64,000 nt of DNA from Rhizobiales bacterium SYSU XM002. Lineage in GTDB: Bacteria > Pseudomonadota > Alphaproteobacteria > Rhizobiales > Beijerinckiaceae. A program made the translations under genes and the position numbers. Where the stretch lies: assembly GCA_009846685.1 (NCBI GenBank), contig VWVY01000002.1, forward strand, positions 533,634 to 597,633, in the 5' to 3' direction. Below, in pieces: positions 28,873 through 38,008 of the stretch (position 1 is the stretch's first letter; each line of letters begins with the position of its first letter). A model generated the notes under the pieces. It did no database searches, was not told the origin of the DNA, and saw only the letters and a list, made by a program, of their open reading frames with translations.

Positions 28873-29484
28873 ATGTCTTCCAAAGCCGCTGCGGTGCCGG
28901 ATCCGAAGGACGACAACGAACCGTCAATGGAGGAAATCCTTGCCTCCATCCGCAAGATCATTGCGGACGATAATCTCGGCAAGAAGCAGGATGAGGTAGT
29001 GAAGAAGGCGCCGCCGAAGAAGGAAGCGCCGCCGGAACCCGAGCCGGAAGCGATCATGATCGACGATCCACAGCCCGAGCCGATGGATGTCACCATGGAA
29101 GCCGACGTGCTCGATCTCGCCGAGGTCGCAAGCGTCGCGCAGGCGCCGGAACCGGTCATGGTGGAACCCGAGCCGGCGAAGCCTGCACCGGTGGCCGAAA
29201 CGGTTTTCGATCCCATGCCTGTCGAAGTCGCAGCACCGGCCCCCATCCAGACTGTTGCCGCCTTGGAGGACCGTATCGTGTCCGACAATACCGGCGCTCT
29301 GGTCAACCAGGCCTTCCAGTCCCTCTCACGGCACACGCCGATGCCGGCGATCGGCCGCAGCATCGAGGATGTCGTCGTGGAACTGCTCCGCCCCATGCTG
29401 CGCGGCTGGCTCGACGATCATCTGCCCGGCATCGTCGAGAAGCTGGTGAAGGCCGAAATCGAGCGCGTCGCGCGCGGCGGCTGA
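28873..29484 (+). CDS. popZ: Polar organizing protein PopZ (DUF2497)
   Basis: 203-residue PopZ homologue, a self-assembling cell-pole scaffold that captures ParB/centromere and polar kinases in alphaproteobacteria. The N-terminal recruitment helix EPSMEEILASIRKIIADD and the C-terminal oligomerisation helices (SIEDVVVELLRPMLRGWLDD, LVKAEIERVA) are intact, separated by the usual acidic Pro/Glu-rich disordered linker (about 45-135). I prefer ATG 28873 over GTG 28864. It lies between tolC and valS. Confidence 0.93.
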   Translation: MSSKAAAVPDPKDDNEPSMEEILASIRKIIADDNLGKKQDEVVKKAPPKKEAPPEPEPEAIMIDDPQPEPMDVTMEADVLDLAEVASVAQAPEPVMVEPEPAKPAPVAETVFDPMPVEVAAPAPIQTVAALEDRIVSDNTGALVNQAFQSLSRHTPMPAIGRSIEDVVVELLRPMLRGWLDDHLPGIVEKLVKAEIERVARGG

Positions 29485-29546
29485 CGTTTTACCCGCATTC
29501 CCGGCTTGACGTCGGGAAACGCGGGATTACACGGAAAAGCCATGCA

Positions 29547-29570
29547 GGGCGCCGCTCCGGCGCCCTTTTT
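29547..29570 (+). terminator. Terminator after popZ
   Basis: GGGCGCCG (29547-29554), CTC loop, CGGCGCCC (29558-29565), then five Ts. It separates popZ from valS, which must have its own promoter or rely on read-through. Confidence 0.9.
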
Positions 29571-29611
29571 CGTTTGTCCGGGAACCGCTTCGCGCGGATT
29601 GGTGTATCACG

Positions 29612-32317
29612 ATGATGGAAAAGACGTTCGACCCTGCTTCGATCGAGGCGCGTGTGAACGAGGCCTGGGCGCAATCCGGCGCCTTCAGGGCTGGCGCGAA
29701 GGGCCGCGAGAACGCCGAGCCCTTCACCATCGTCATCCCGCCGCCGAATGTCACCGGCTCGCTGCATATGGGCCACGCGCTCAACAACACTTTGCAGGAT
29801 ATCCTCTGCCGCTACTGGCGCATGAAGGGTAAGGACGTGCTCTGGCAGCCGGGCACCGACCACGCCGGCATCGCGACCCAGATGGTTGTGGAGCGCAAGC
29901 TCGCTGCCGAGGGCAAGCCCGATCGCCGCACCTTGGGCCGCGAGAAATTCCTCGGCGAGGTCTGGGCCTGGAAGGAACAGTCGGGCGGCACGATCATCAA
30001 TCAGCTCAAGCGCCTCGGCGCCTCGTGCGACTGGTCGCGCGAGCGCTTCACCATGGACGAGGGACTCTCGCGCGCGGTGATCGCCTTCTTCGTCAAGCTC
30101 AACGACGCGGGGCTCCTCTACAAGGACAAGCGTCTTGTCAACTGGGACCCGAAGCTCCTCACCGCCATTTCTGACCTTGAGGTCGAGCAGCGCGAGATCA
30201 AGGGTAATCTCTGGCACTTCGACTATCCGGTCGAGGGCGCGACCTATGATCCCGAGAACCTCGCGACCTTCATCACCGTGGCCACAACGCGCCCCGAGAC
30301 CATGCTCGGCGATACCGCGGTGGCGGTGCATCCTGAGAACGAGAAGCTCAAGGGACTGATCGGCAAGCGCGTGGTGCTGCCGCTCGTTGGGCGGGCCATC
30401 CCGATCGTCGCAGACGACTATGCCGATCCCGAGAAGGGCACCGGTGCGGTCAAGATCACCCCGGCGCATGATTTCAACGACTTCGAGGTCGGCAAGCGCC
30501 ATCGCCTGCCGGTCATCTCGATGATGAGCCGGGAGGGGAAGGTCGATCTTTCCGATCCCGCCTTCGCCAAGCTTCCGGCCGAGACGCGCGATCTTGCCGG
30601 ACTCGACCGCTTCGAGGCGCGCAAACGCATCGTTGCGATGTTCGAGGCCGAGGGTAAGCTGCGCAAGGTCGAGCCGCATACCCATCAGGTGCCGCACGGT
30701 GATCGCTCGGGCGTACCGGTCGAACCGTTCCTGACCGAGCAATGGTATGTCAACGTCAAGCCGCTTGCCGAAAAGTCGATGGACTGGGTGCGCGGCGGCA
30801 AGGTGAAGATCCTGCCCGCCAACCGCGAGGCCGATTTCTTCCGCTGGATGGAGAACATCGAACCGTGGTGCATCTCGCGCCAGCTCTGGTGGGGGCACCA
30901 GATCCCGGCATGGTACGGGCCTGACGGCAATTACGTCGTGGCGGAGGACGAGAAATCTGCCCGTGCGCAAGCCGACCTCAAGTGGGGCGTCGGCGCGCCG
31001 ATCACGCGCGATACCGATGTGCTCGATACATGGTTTTCCTCGGCGCTCTGGCCGTTCTCGACGCTCGGCTGGCCCGAGCGGACGCCGGAACTCTCGAAGT
31101 ATTACCCAACCTCGGTGCTGGTGACGGGCTTCGACATCCTGTTCTTCTGGGTCGCACGCATGATGATGGCCTCGGCCTTGACGCAAGCCGACGTGCCCTT
31201 CGAGACGGTCTATCTCCACGGCCTCGTCCGCGACGAGAAGGGCCGGAAGATGAGCAAGACGCTCGGCAATGTCATCGACCCGCTCACCGTGATCGACGCG
31301 CTCGGCGCCGATGCTCTGCGCTTCACCCTTTCGAGCCTCGCCGCACAGGGACGCGATCCGAAACTCGGGGTGAAAACCGCCGAGGGCTATCGCAACTTCT
31401 GCACCAAGCTGTGGAACGCCTCGCGCTTCGCGGAAATGAACGAGTGCAAGCGCGTCACGGGATTTGATCCCAAGGCCGCGAAATTGCCGCTCAACATCTG
31501 GGCGCTTGCGGAGGCCGACAAGGCGCTCGGTGAGATCGAGGCGGGGATTACCGGCTACAAATTCAACGAGGCGGCGCTCGCGGCCTACCGCTTCACCTGG
31601 AACACGTTCTGCGACTGGTATCTCGAACTCGCGAAGCCCGTGCTCATGGGCGACGATGTTTCAGCCAAGGCCGAGACCCGCGCCACCACCGCCTTCCTGC
31701 TCGACCGTATCGTCGCGATGCTGCACCCGTTCATGCCCTATATCACGGAAGAACTGTTCTCGGCTTACGCAGAACAGGCCGGAAGCTCGAATGCCGGGCT
31801 TCTGTGTGTCGAGCCGTGGCCCGTACCGGTTGGGATCGAGGGCGGCGCGGCGGCAGCCGATATCGGCTTCCTCGTTGATCTCATCACCGAGATCCGTTCC
31901 GCGCGTGCGGAAATGAACGTCCCGGTCGCCACGACCGCGCCGCTGGTCTTTGTCGGTCTCGATATCGTCGCGCAAAAGCGTGCTGCTGATGCCACCGATG
32001 CCCTTAAACGGCTCGCGCGTGTCTCGGAACTGCGGTTCGAGGATGTCGCGCCGGCGCAGAGCGTGCAGATCGTCACGCATGGCGTTGTTGCCTGCATTCC
32101 GCTCGAAGGTGTGATCGACTTCGCCGCCGAGAAAAAGCGGCTGTCCGGGGAGCGCGACAAGCTGACCAAGGACATTGAAGGCACGATGCGCAAGCTCGAC
32201 AACCCGGATTTCCTCGCCCGCGCGCCGGAAGAGGTCGTCGAGGAGAACCGCGAACGCGTTGCGACCGCCGGGGAGCGGATCGCGCGGATCGATGAGGCGC
32301 TCAAGCGCCTAGGCTGA
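29612..32317 (+). CDS. valS: Valyl-tRNA synthetase
   Basis: Class I aminoacyl-tRNA synthetase, 901 aa, charging tRNA-Val. The HIGH-type motif lies in PPPNVTGSLHMGHAL (near 45-59) and KMSKS-type in GRKMSKTLGN (near 547). The editing domain (ATTRPETMLGDTAVAVHP) and a C-terminal coiled coil (from about 835) are present. The length is slightly below the E. coli enzyme, as usual for alphaproteobacteria. A 9-bp hairpin without T-run lies just after the stop (32330-32349). Confidence 0.97.
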   Translation: MMEKTFDPASIEARVNEAWAQSGAFRAGAKGRENAEPFTIVIPPPNVTGSLHMGHALNNTLQDILCRYWRMKGKDVLWQPGTDHAGIATQMVVERKLAAEGKPDRRTLGREKFLGEVWAWKEQSGGTIINQLKRLGASCDWSRERFTMDEGLSRAVIAFFVKLNDAGLLYKDKRLVNWDPKLLTAISDLEVEQREIKGNLWHFDYPVEGATYDPENLATFITVATTRPETMLGDTAVAVHPENEKLKGLIGKRVVLPLVGRAIPIVADDYADPEKGTGAVKITPAHDFNDFEVGKRHRLPVISMMSREGKVDLSDPAFAKLPAETRDLAGLDRFEARKRIVAMFEAEGKLRKVEPHTHQVPHGDRSGVPVEPFLTEQWYVNVKPLAEKSMDWVRGGKVKILPANREADFFRWMENIEPWCISRQLWWGHQIPAWYGPDGNYVVAEDEKSARAQADLKWGVGAPITRDTDVLDTWFSSALWPFSTLGWPERTPELSKYYPTSVLVTGFDILFFWVARMMMASALTQADVPFETVYLHGLVRDEKGRKMSKTLGNVIDPLTVIDALGADALRFTLSSLAAQGRDPKLGVKTAEGYRNFCTKLWNASRFAEMNECKRVTGFDPKAAKLPLNIWALAEADKALGEIEAGITGYKFNEAALAAYRFTWNTFCDWYLELAKPVLMGDDVSAKAETRATTAFLLDRIVAMLHPFMPYITEELFSAYAEQAGSSNAGLLCVEPWPVPVGIEGGAAAADIGFLVDLITEIRSARAEMNVPVATTAPLVFVGLDIVAQKRAADATDALKRLARVSELRFEDVAPAQSVQIVTHGVVACIPLEGVIDFAAEKKRLSGERDKLTKDIEGTMRKLDNPDFLARAPEEVVEENRERVATAGERIARIDEALKRLG

Positions 32318-32903
32318 ATGCAAGTGCACCCCGCGCCGGTCGGCGCGGGCGCTGCCCAAATTTGTATCAATTCTGCAACAAGCGGGAATCAATCGCCTGA
32401 CGCCCGATTTGGCGGGCGAAATGCCCCTTTTGCGCCACAAAAGCGCGTGCATGGTCTCTTTACCAAAGGGCCATGAAGCTGGCGCGCGCTTATCCGGTGT
32501 TAAAGCCTGATCACGCAACCTCGCTCCGTTCGATGGTGCAAAGGGCGGTTTCGGGGACCTTTCTGATGATGCATGCTCTGGAAGGGCAGGAAATTGGCGT
32601 CGTCGCCGAATGGCGGACGGCCCGTTCTGCATCGCATCGGTCCGACCGCCTCTCGCCCCGGAATTTGTTGTTTTTCGGCAACGTTGCTTTGCTTTCGGCC
32701 GTCGCTCGCGCTTTTCCGGCGGGGAACACGGCGCTGGCCAAACTTTGCCTTGAGCCTGCCCAAGTTGAAGCGCGGGATGCCGACATGACATCGCGCAGGG
32801 CTGTAAAGCCGAGGCGCGGAACCCGGAATTCAGATCATCGCATGTCCACAGGTGCAGCCTTTGCGCGCACTGTCGGGCGTCGAGGAAGTCGAGAAGCAGG
32901 ATC
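32318..32903. other. 586-bp gap between valS and the exoR-like gene
   Basis: No convincing gene. It starts with a perfect 9-bp hairpin (CCCGCGCCG 32330-32338, CGGCGCGGG 32341-32349) that may end valS transcription although no T-run follows. A second stem, CGCCCG/CGGGCG, lies at 32401-32418. A 145-codon open frame (32473-32910) has no family resemblance and overlaps the next start. The rest presumably carries the exoR promoter and leader; such a long leader could hide a small RNA. Confidence 0.4.
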
Positions 32904-33758
32904 ATGGTGATCTCCGCACAAATCGGCGGCTGGGCCTGTTGCCGGCCGTTGGCGAAGCTGGCGCTGATGCTGGCGCTAGCGCTGGTTTTCCCGGTCGCTG
33001 CACGGGCCTTCGACGTGAAGGAATCCGCCGAGGAGCCGGCTTCGAAGGGGACCTTGTTCCGTTCTGTCGGAGATTCATTGCGAGCTGGCTTGCGGGCCCT
33101 GTCGAGCGGTGACCCGGAATCGGCCGTTGAACCGCTGACCTTCGCGGCGCGGGAAGGCAATGTCGCCGCGCAGTGGAAGCTCGGCCGCATGTACAAGGAC
33201 GGTGACGGCGTTGGTCGCGATGACCTCAAAGCGTATCAGAATTTCTCGCAGATCGTGCGGCTGCGCGCTGATGAGAACCCGGATTCGCCCCATGCCCGCA
33301 TGGTCGCGCAGGCTTTCGTCGCCCTTGGCGGCTATCATCTCACCGGCATCGCCAATTCTCGCGTGAAGCGGAATCCGGCCCGCGCGGTGGAGATGTTCCA
33401 CTACGCCGCCTCCTATTACAACGATGCCGACGCGCAATATCACCTCGGTCGGGTGCTGGCCGACGGTCTCGCCGGCGCCACCGATCTCCAGCAAGCCGCG
33501 CGTTGGTTCAATCTCGCGGCGGAGCAGGGGCATCGCTACGCGCAGGCACGGCTCGGGCAGATGCTGTTCAACGGCGAGGGCGTTCCGCGCCAGGCGCCGC
33601 GTGGCCTGATGTGGATGCAGGTCGCAGTCCAGCAGGCCGATCCGTTGCGCGATGCCTGGGTCATCGAGCTGGAAGCCAAGGCGCGCGGGCTCGCCTCGGA
33701 AGACGAACGCCGCCTCTCCGAAACTTACCTGCGCAAACACCTGCGCGCCTCTCGATAG
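32904..33758 (+). CDS. exoR: ExoR-like periplasmic Sel1-repeat regulator
   Basis: 284-residue protein with a signal peptide (hydrophobic core 18-32, ending near ARA|F) and Sel1-like repeats: AAREGNVAAQWKLGRMYKDG, a region with DADAQYHLGRVLADG, AARWFNLAAEQGHRYAQARLG and MLFNGEGV. Sequence and order resemble rhizobial ExoR, the periplasmic inhibitor of the ChvG-ChvI (ExoS) system controlling exopolysaccharide and motility. chvG/chvI are not in the window, so the regulatory role is inferred. Two FecR-domain genes follow on the same strand. Confidence 0.8.
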   Translation: MVISAQIGGWACCRPLAKLALMLALALVFPVAARAFDVKESAEEPASKGTLFRSVGDSLRAGLRALSSGDPESAVEPLTFAAREGNVAAQWKLGRMYKDGDGVGRDDLKAYQNFSQIVRLRADENPDSPHARMVAQAFVALGGYHLTGIANSRVKRNPARAVEMFHYAASYYNDADAQYHLGRVLADGLAGATDLQQAARWFNLAAEQGHRYAQARLGQMLFNGEGVPRQAPRGLMWMQVAVQQADPLRDAWVIELEAKARGLASEDERRLSETYLRKHLRASR

Positions 33759-33817
33759 ATTTTTGCCACGAAATCCGTCTATTATCTCGCATCCGACATG
33801 TTTGCGGGAACGGAGCA

Positions 33818-34549
33818 ATGCGCGTTTGGCTTGGAATTTCGCGTTTTGGCGTGGCACTGACCGCGCTTGTGGCCGTCACGGCAAACCTCGGCGCAGCCGA
33901 AGTCATCGGATCGGCCGATACGATCGCGAACCGCGTGACCGGCGAGATCGCCAGCCAGAGGCGCGTCCTCATCGAGCGCGACGCCGTGCACCGGGACGAG
34001 GTCGTCCAGACCGACCGCGCCGCGTCGGCCCGCATCGTCTTCCGGGATACGTCTGATCTCCGGCTGGGCGCCAACGCCCGGATCAAGCTCAGCTCTTCCG
34101 TCTATGGGGGCCAGCAAGGCGCGACGCTCGAACTCTCCCGCGGCGCGCTCAGGTTCTTCAGCGGCAGCGGTCCGGTCGGTTCTTATCAGGTCCGCACGCC
34201 GGTCGCCACGATCGGGTTGCGGGGCACCGGCATCGGCATCGTCATCACAGCAACGCGCACCTATGTCACGCTGCTGAACGGCGCCGCGGAGGTTTGCACG
34301 CGCGGTGGTCGATGCGCCTTGCTCTCGCAGAGATGCAGCTACGTCTCGGTTGACCGCGCCAGCGTGACAGAGCCACAGCCGGTTCAGGCGGGCGTCCCCT
34401 CTTTCGGGAGCCGTTGCAGCGGTCCGGCTTGTGGCGAGGATGTCTGTGGCGTCAGCGCCTCGCCGTCGCCGAGCCCGATGGGGTATGATCCGGCTGGAGG
34501 CACTGGCGGCGCCTCGGGTGGAGTTGGTGGCGCCGGCGGTAAGCGCTGA
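33818..34549 (+). CDS. Secreted FecR-domain protein, Gly-rich tail
   Basis: 243-residue exported protein. A signal peptide ends near residue 27 (GAA before E). A FecR beta-domain follows (about 50-150; RTPVATIGLRGTGIGI is its hallmark). Then come a cysteine-bearing segment (CTRGGRCALLSQRCSYVSVDR region) and a Gly/Ser-rich tail. It has no cytoplasmic anti-sigma domain or transmembrane anchor, so it is not a FecR signal transducer of the FecI type. ATG 33818 follows CGGAG. It is a paralogue of the next gene and lies 59 bp after exoR. Confidence 0.85.
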   Translation: MRVWLGISRFGVALTALVAVTANLGAAEVIGSADTIANRVTGEIASQRRVLIERDAVHRDEVVQTDRAASARIVFRDTSDLRLGANARIKLSSSVYGGQQGATLELSRGALRFFSGSGPVGSYQVRTPVATIGLRGTGIGIVITATRTYVTLLNGAAEVCTRGGRCALLSQRCSYVSVDRASVTEPQPVQAGVPSFGSRCSGPACGEDVCGVSASPSPSPMGYDPAGGTGGASGGVGGAGGKR

Positions 34550-34635
34550 CGGCTGCTTCCGACGGGTGTGACAGCGCACCGACGGCGGCCCCCAGTGCAC
34601 TATCTTCGGGCGGATAATGCTGAAAGGTGAAAACC

Positions 34636-35715
34636 ATGCATCTTGCCCATCCTGCCGCAAGCGCCCGTTTTCCGGCGAGCCGAACCGTCTTTTCCGGTGT
34701 TCTGGTGCTGATCGTCGGCATGACCGTCGCGCCGGCTTTCGCCGCCGAGACGATCGGCAAGGCCGAGAAGATCGAGAAATCCGTTACTGGCGAGATCGAT
34801 GGTGGCAAGCGTGACCTCGCTGTGCCCAACGATGTCCACCGCGACGAGATGATCCGCACAGGGAATGAGGCGCAGGCGCATTTTCGCTTCACCGACGAGA
34901 CCGACCTCAAGCTCGGCCCCAAGGCTTCACTCAAGCTCGACGCTTTCGTGTTTTCCGGCAAGAAGGATGCCGCGATGGAGCTGGTCTCCGGCACAATGCG
35001 TTTCGTTTCCGGCAAGGGGCCGAAGGGCTCTTACCTCATCCGTACGCCGGTCGCGACAATCGGCCTGCGCGGCACCACCGTCGAGGTGACGATCCGCAAT
35101 GGCCGCACCTACGTCTCGCTGCACGAGGGGCAGGTGCAGGTCTGCACCCGTACCGGCCGCTGCATGGATCTCAACAATGCCTGCACCTATCTCTCGGTCG
35201 ACAGGCGCGGCGTAACGACTCCGCAGCCGCTTTCGAACCGCGTTCCCACCTATTCCGGTCAATGCAAGGGCGATTTCTGTGTCGTTGATAGCTGCACCCC
35301 GCAGCTTTCCGGGGCGCCCGGTGCCAATCCGCCGGCCGGTGCCGCGCCTCCCCGTGCGACGCCGCCGAAGGCCAAACCGCCGCGCAAGGTGAAACGTCCG
35401 GCGCGTGGACGGGGAGGCGACCGTTATGTCGAGGAGGAGATCATCGTCGACGAACCGGAATATGTGCGCCCGCGTCGGCCGCGCTACCCGGTCGATGTCG
35501 TGCCGGTCTTCCCGATCGATCCCGGCTTCATCCGCCCCGGTCGCCCGCCACGGGGTGGTGGTTACCCGACGCGTCCTCCGCGCGGCGATCGCGGCGGCGG
35601 CATCAAGATCCAGCCGTCCGACAGTGCGCCGGGCATCCGGCCGGGGTTTGATCGGGGGCCACGCCTCAATATCAATCGCGGCAATTTCGGACGCGGCGGC
35701 TTCGACATCCGCTGA
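34636..35715 (+). CDS. Secreted FecR-domain protein, Pro/Arg/Gly-rich tail
   Basis: 359-residue paralogue of the preceding protein. A long signal peptide (ending near residue 37) precedes a FecR domain with RTPVATIGLRGTTVEV, the same spaced cysteines (CTRTGRCMDLNNACTYLSVDR region), and a 150-residue disordered tail rich in Pro, Arg and Gly (many RPxRP and RGG patterns). AAAGG lies 8 nt before ATG 34636; a GTG three codons earlier is the alternative. It ends exactly where the convergent exonuclease III gene ends. Partner and function are unknown; a cell-wall or surface-polymer binding role is a guess. Confidence 0.85.
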   Translation: MHLAHPAASARFPASRTVFSGVLVLIVGMTVAPAFAAETIGKAEKIEKSVTGEIDGGKRDLAVPNDVHRDEMIRTGNEAQAHFRFTDETDLKLGPKASLKLDAFVFSGKKDAAMELVSGTMRFVSGKGPKGSYLIRTPVATIGLRGTTVEVTIRNGRTYVSLHEGQVQVCTRTGRCMDLNNACTYLSVDRRGVTTPQPLSNRVPTYSGQCKGDFCVVDSCTPQLSGAPGANPPAGAAPPRATPPKAKPPRKVKRPARGRGGDRYVEEEIIVDEPEYVRPRRPRYPVDVVPVFPIDPGFIRPGRPPRGGGYPTRPPRGDRGGGIKIQPSDSAPGIRPGFDRGPRLNINRGNFGRGGFDIR

Positions 35716-36510
35716 TCAGCGGGTGCGGCACCAGACCGGCACATGGTCGGAGGGTTTCTCCTCCGCCCTTAGGGCCTTGTCGATCCCCGCTTCGATGAGC
35801 GTATCCGCAAGGCGCGGCGAGAGCAGCAGATGATCGATGCGGATGCCGTTGTCGCGTTGCCAGGCGCCGGCCTGATAATCCCAGAACGAGTAGTGCCCGC
35901 CCGCGTCGGTTGTCGCGCGGAAGGCATCGGTGAAGCCGAGGTTGAGCAGGCGGCGATAGGCGGCGCGGCTTTCGGGAAAGAACAGCGCATCGCCGCGCCA
36001 CGCGTCCGGGAATTTCACGTCGCGCTCTTCGGGGATGATGTTGTAATCCCCGGCGATGACGAGTTTTTCCTCCAGCGCCAGCAGGTTGCGCGCATGGCGC
36101 GTTAGGGCATCGAGGAACGCGAGCTTGTAATCGAACTTGGGCCCCGGCGCCGGGTTGCCGTTGGGGAAATAGACCCCGCAGACGCGGATCGCCTCGCCAG
36201 CCGCGCCATCCTCACCGGGCACGCTGACTGCTGCCTCGATATAGCGCGCCTGCTCGTCCTCGAAGCCCGGCAACCCGCGATGCTCGACCTCAAGGGGATA
36301 TTTCGAGAGGATCGCGACGCCGTTGAACGTCTTCTGCCCGTGGGTCACGACATTGTAGCCCAGCGCCTCGATCTCCTCGCGCGGGAAGGCCTCGTCCATG
36401 CATTTCAGCTCCTGAAGGCAGACGATATCGGGCTGCCGTGCCTGGAGCCAGCGCGCCAGGTGCTCGATGCGCTGACGGATGGAATTGACGTTGAAGGTCG
36501 CGATGATCAT
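35716..36510 (-). CDS. xthA: Exodeoxyribonuclease III
   Basis: AP endonuclease/3'-5' exonuclease of base excision repair, 264 aa. EEP-fold motifs are all present: ATFNVNSIRQR, LQELKC (metal Glu), GVYFPNGN, VIAGDYNIIPEERDV (Asp/Asn), and the C-terminal RIDHLLLSP and KPSDHVPVW with the catalytic Asp-His pair. The ATG at 36510 excludes a 31-codon upstream extension antisense to the LOG gene leader. It is convergent with the FecR gene without a gap and divergent from the LOG gene. Confidence 0.96.
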   Translation of the reverse strand: MIIATFNVNSIRQRIEHLARWLQARQPDIVCLQELKCMDEAFPREEIEALGYNVVTHGQKTFNGVAILSKYPLEVEHRGLPGFEDEQARYIEAAVSVPGEDGAAGEAIRVCGVYFPNGNPAPGPKFDYKLAFLDALTRHARNLLALEEKLVIAGDYNIIPEERDVKFPDAWRGDALFFPESRAAYRRLLNLGFTDAFRATTDAGGHYSFWDYQAGAWQRDNGIRIDHLLLSPRLADTLIEAGIDKALRAEEKPSDHVPVWCRTR

Positions 36511-36620
36511 GCCCGGAAAGTAAGGCCGCGCCCGGCGCTTGTCACGCGCGAGGCGCGCGGTTCGCGTTGGAAAAGCCGGCGTGGCGGGCCATGATCGGCG
36601 CAATGAGTCGGGAGCGGAAC

Positions 36621-37388
36621 ATGGACCAGAAAAAATCGAACAGGGCGCAAATGGAAAGCCCGTCCTTCCGCCTGCCAGCGCTGGACCCGGATTTCATCCT
36701 CGGGGATTCGACACGCGGCCTCAGGATGGCGCTCGAATACCAGAAGGCGGAGGATGCGTTGCGTGCGGCCAAGATCTCCTCGACCATCGTGGTGTTCGGC
36801 TCCGCCCGCTGCGCCGAGGACAGCGCGGGCGAGAAGGGGCGCTGGTATCAGGAGGCGCGCCGGTTCGGGCGTATCGCCTCGGAGCGGGGCGGCGCGATCG
36901 ACGGCAACGGCGTGCGCACCAATGTCATCGCCACGGGGGGCGGGCCGGGCATCATGGAGGCGGCGAACCGGGGCGCGCATGAAGCCGGCGCGCTTTCGAT
37001 CGGCTACAACATCCGCCTGCCGCACGAGCAGGAGCCGAATGCGTATTCGACGCCGGAACTCACCTTCCAGTTCCACTATTTCGCGCTGCGCAAGATGCAT
37101 TTCGCCATGCGCGCGGCGGCGCTGGTGGTGTTTCCCGGCGGCTTCGGGACGATGGACGAGCTGTTCGAAATCCTCACCCTGCGCCAGACCGGCAAGATGG
37201 CGCCGATCCCCGTGGTATTGGCGGTGGAGAGTTACTGGCGGCGCGTGGTGAACTTCGAGGCCTTCGTCGAGGCCGGCACCATCAGCGCGGAAGATTTGGC
37301 GCTGTTCAACTTCGCCGAGGACGCGGAGGACGTGTGGGCGAAGCTTCAGAAAAGAACAATACCAATACATCCAGAAAATAAATATTAA
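36621..37388 (+). CDS. LOG-family protein (lysine decarboxylase-like Rossmann protein)
   Basis: 255-residue LOG-family protein, related to cytokinin-type nucleoside 5'-monophosphate phosphoribohydrolases. The nucleotide-binding GGGPGIMEA (106-114) and the catalytic PGGFGTMDE (172-180) are intact. GGAG lies 6 nt before ATG 36621. From about 37350 the base composition falls abruptly and the last dozen residues (RTIPIHPENKY) use AT-rich codons unlike the rest. The original C-terminus has probably been replaced by the AT-rich island. The core enzyme looks functional. Confidence 0.9.
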   Translation: MDQKKSNRAQMESPSFRLPALDPDFILGDSTRGLRMALEYQKAEDALRAAKISSTIVVFGSARCAEDSAGEKGRWYQEARRFGRIASERGGAIDGNGVRTNVIATGGGPGIMEAANRGAHEAGALSIGYNIRLPHEQEPNAYSTPELTFQFHYFALRKMHFAMRAAALVVFPGGFGTMDELFEILTLRQTGKMAPIPVVLAVESYWRRVVNFEAFVEAGTISAEDLALFNFAEDAEDVWAKLQKRTIPIHPENKY

Positions 37389-37392
37389 AAAT

Positions 37393-37992
37393 TTAAGACA
37401 TTTGATTCAATTTGTGAATAACAAATAAAACAGATAGAAGATATACAAAAACAGGAACTAAGAAGTCATAAATATAATAATAACAAGAATGTGAAAATTC
37501 TGAAATTAATGAAATCCATCTTATACGACGTATCCTTTGTTTTAAAGACGAAATTAGATTTATTTTTTTATCCAAGTTATAAATTAGCGACGTCAGAGTA
37601 CTGATCGTTTCATCGGGCAAATTTTGTATTCTGTTATTTTGATTTAATTTGGTGTTGAGTTCTTGAATTTGCTCGAGAAGATGTTGGAATCCATTGTATT
37701 TCATAAGGGATGATATGTCGTCATTCAGTCCCCGCCAACTAGGATTCTGATTTTGATAGGCTGGCTCTCGTTCAGAAATAAATTTAAGAAAATACCCAAT
37801 AAAAAAATATGAAATAAAGATTATTATAAAAAAATAAAAATTTCTGTCGTTAAAAAATACGTCCAATTTTATGTCAGCTATTTTTGCGTTTCTAGCCGTC
37901 GGCTCAAATAAAAAAAATAATAAAGTTAGGGACGAGATTAGAATTGTCCTGCTTCGAGCTTTCGTAAAATCGGACGTGTCGAGCTGATCCAT
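37393..37992 (-). CDS. Unknown membrane protein of an AT-rich island
   Basis: 199-residue protein I do not recognise. It has three hydrophobic segments: about 16-32, 52-71 and 172-193. Between them lies a 100-residue hydrophilic, Asn/Gln-rich helical stretch (about 83-165) that looks like a coiled coil (GFQHLLEQIQELNTKLNQNN) ending in a basic patch (KQRIRRIRW). With positive residues before the first segment, the long loop would be cytoplasmic. Codon use and composition are strongly AT-biased, except the first dozen codons, unlike every flanking gene, pointing to recent transfer. It lies downstream of nrdJ on the same strand, past a hairpin, and ends 4 bp from the LOG gene stop. Only a weak GAGGA is seen upstream. 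Confidence 0.65.
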   Translation of the reverse strand: MDQLDTSDFTKARSRTILISSLTLLFFLFEPTARNAKIADIKLDVFFNDRNFYFFIIIFISYFFIGYFLKFISEREPAYQNQNPSWRGLNDDISSLMKYNGFQHLLEQIQELNTKLNQNNRIQNLPDETISTLTSLIYNLDKKINLISSLKQRIRRIRWISLISEFSHSCYYYIYDFLVPVFVYLLSVLFVIHKLNQMS

Positions 37993-38008
37993 TTATATTG
38001 CGTCCTCG

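Noticed and set aside
29489..31219. 576-codon minus-strand frame
   Set aside because: Antisense to valS; no motif recognised.
32473..32910. 145-codon frame in the valS-exoR gap
   Set aside because: No ribosome site, no family resemblance, runs into the exoR start; could be revisited with transcript data.
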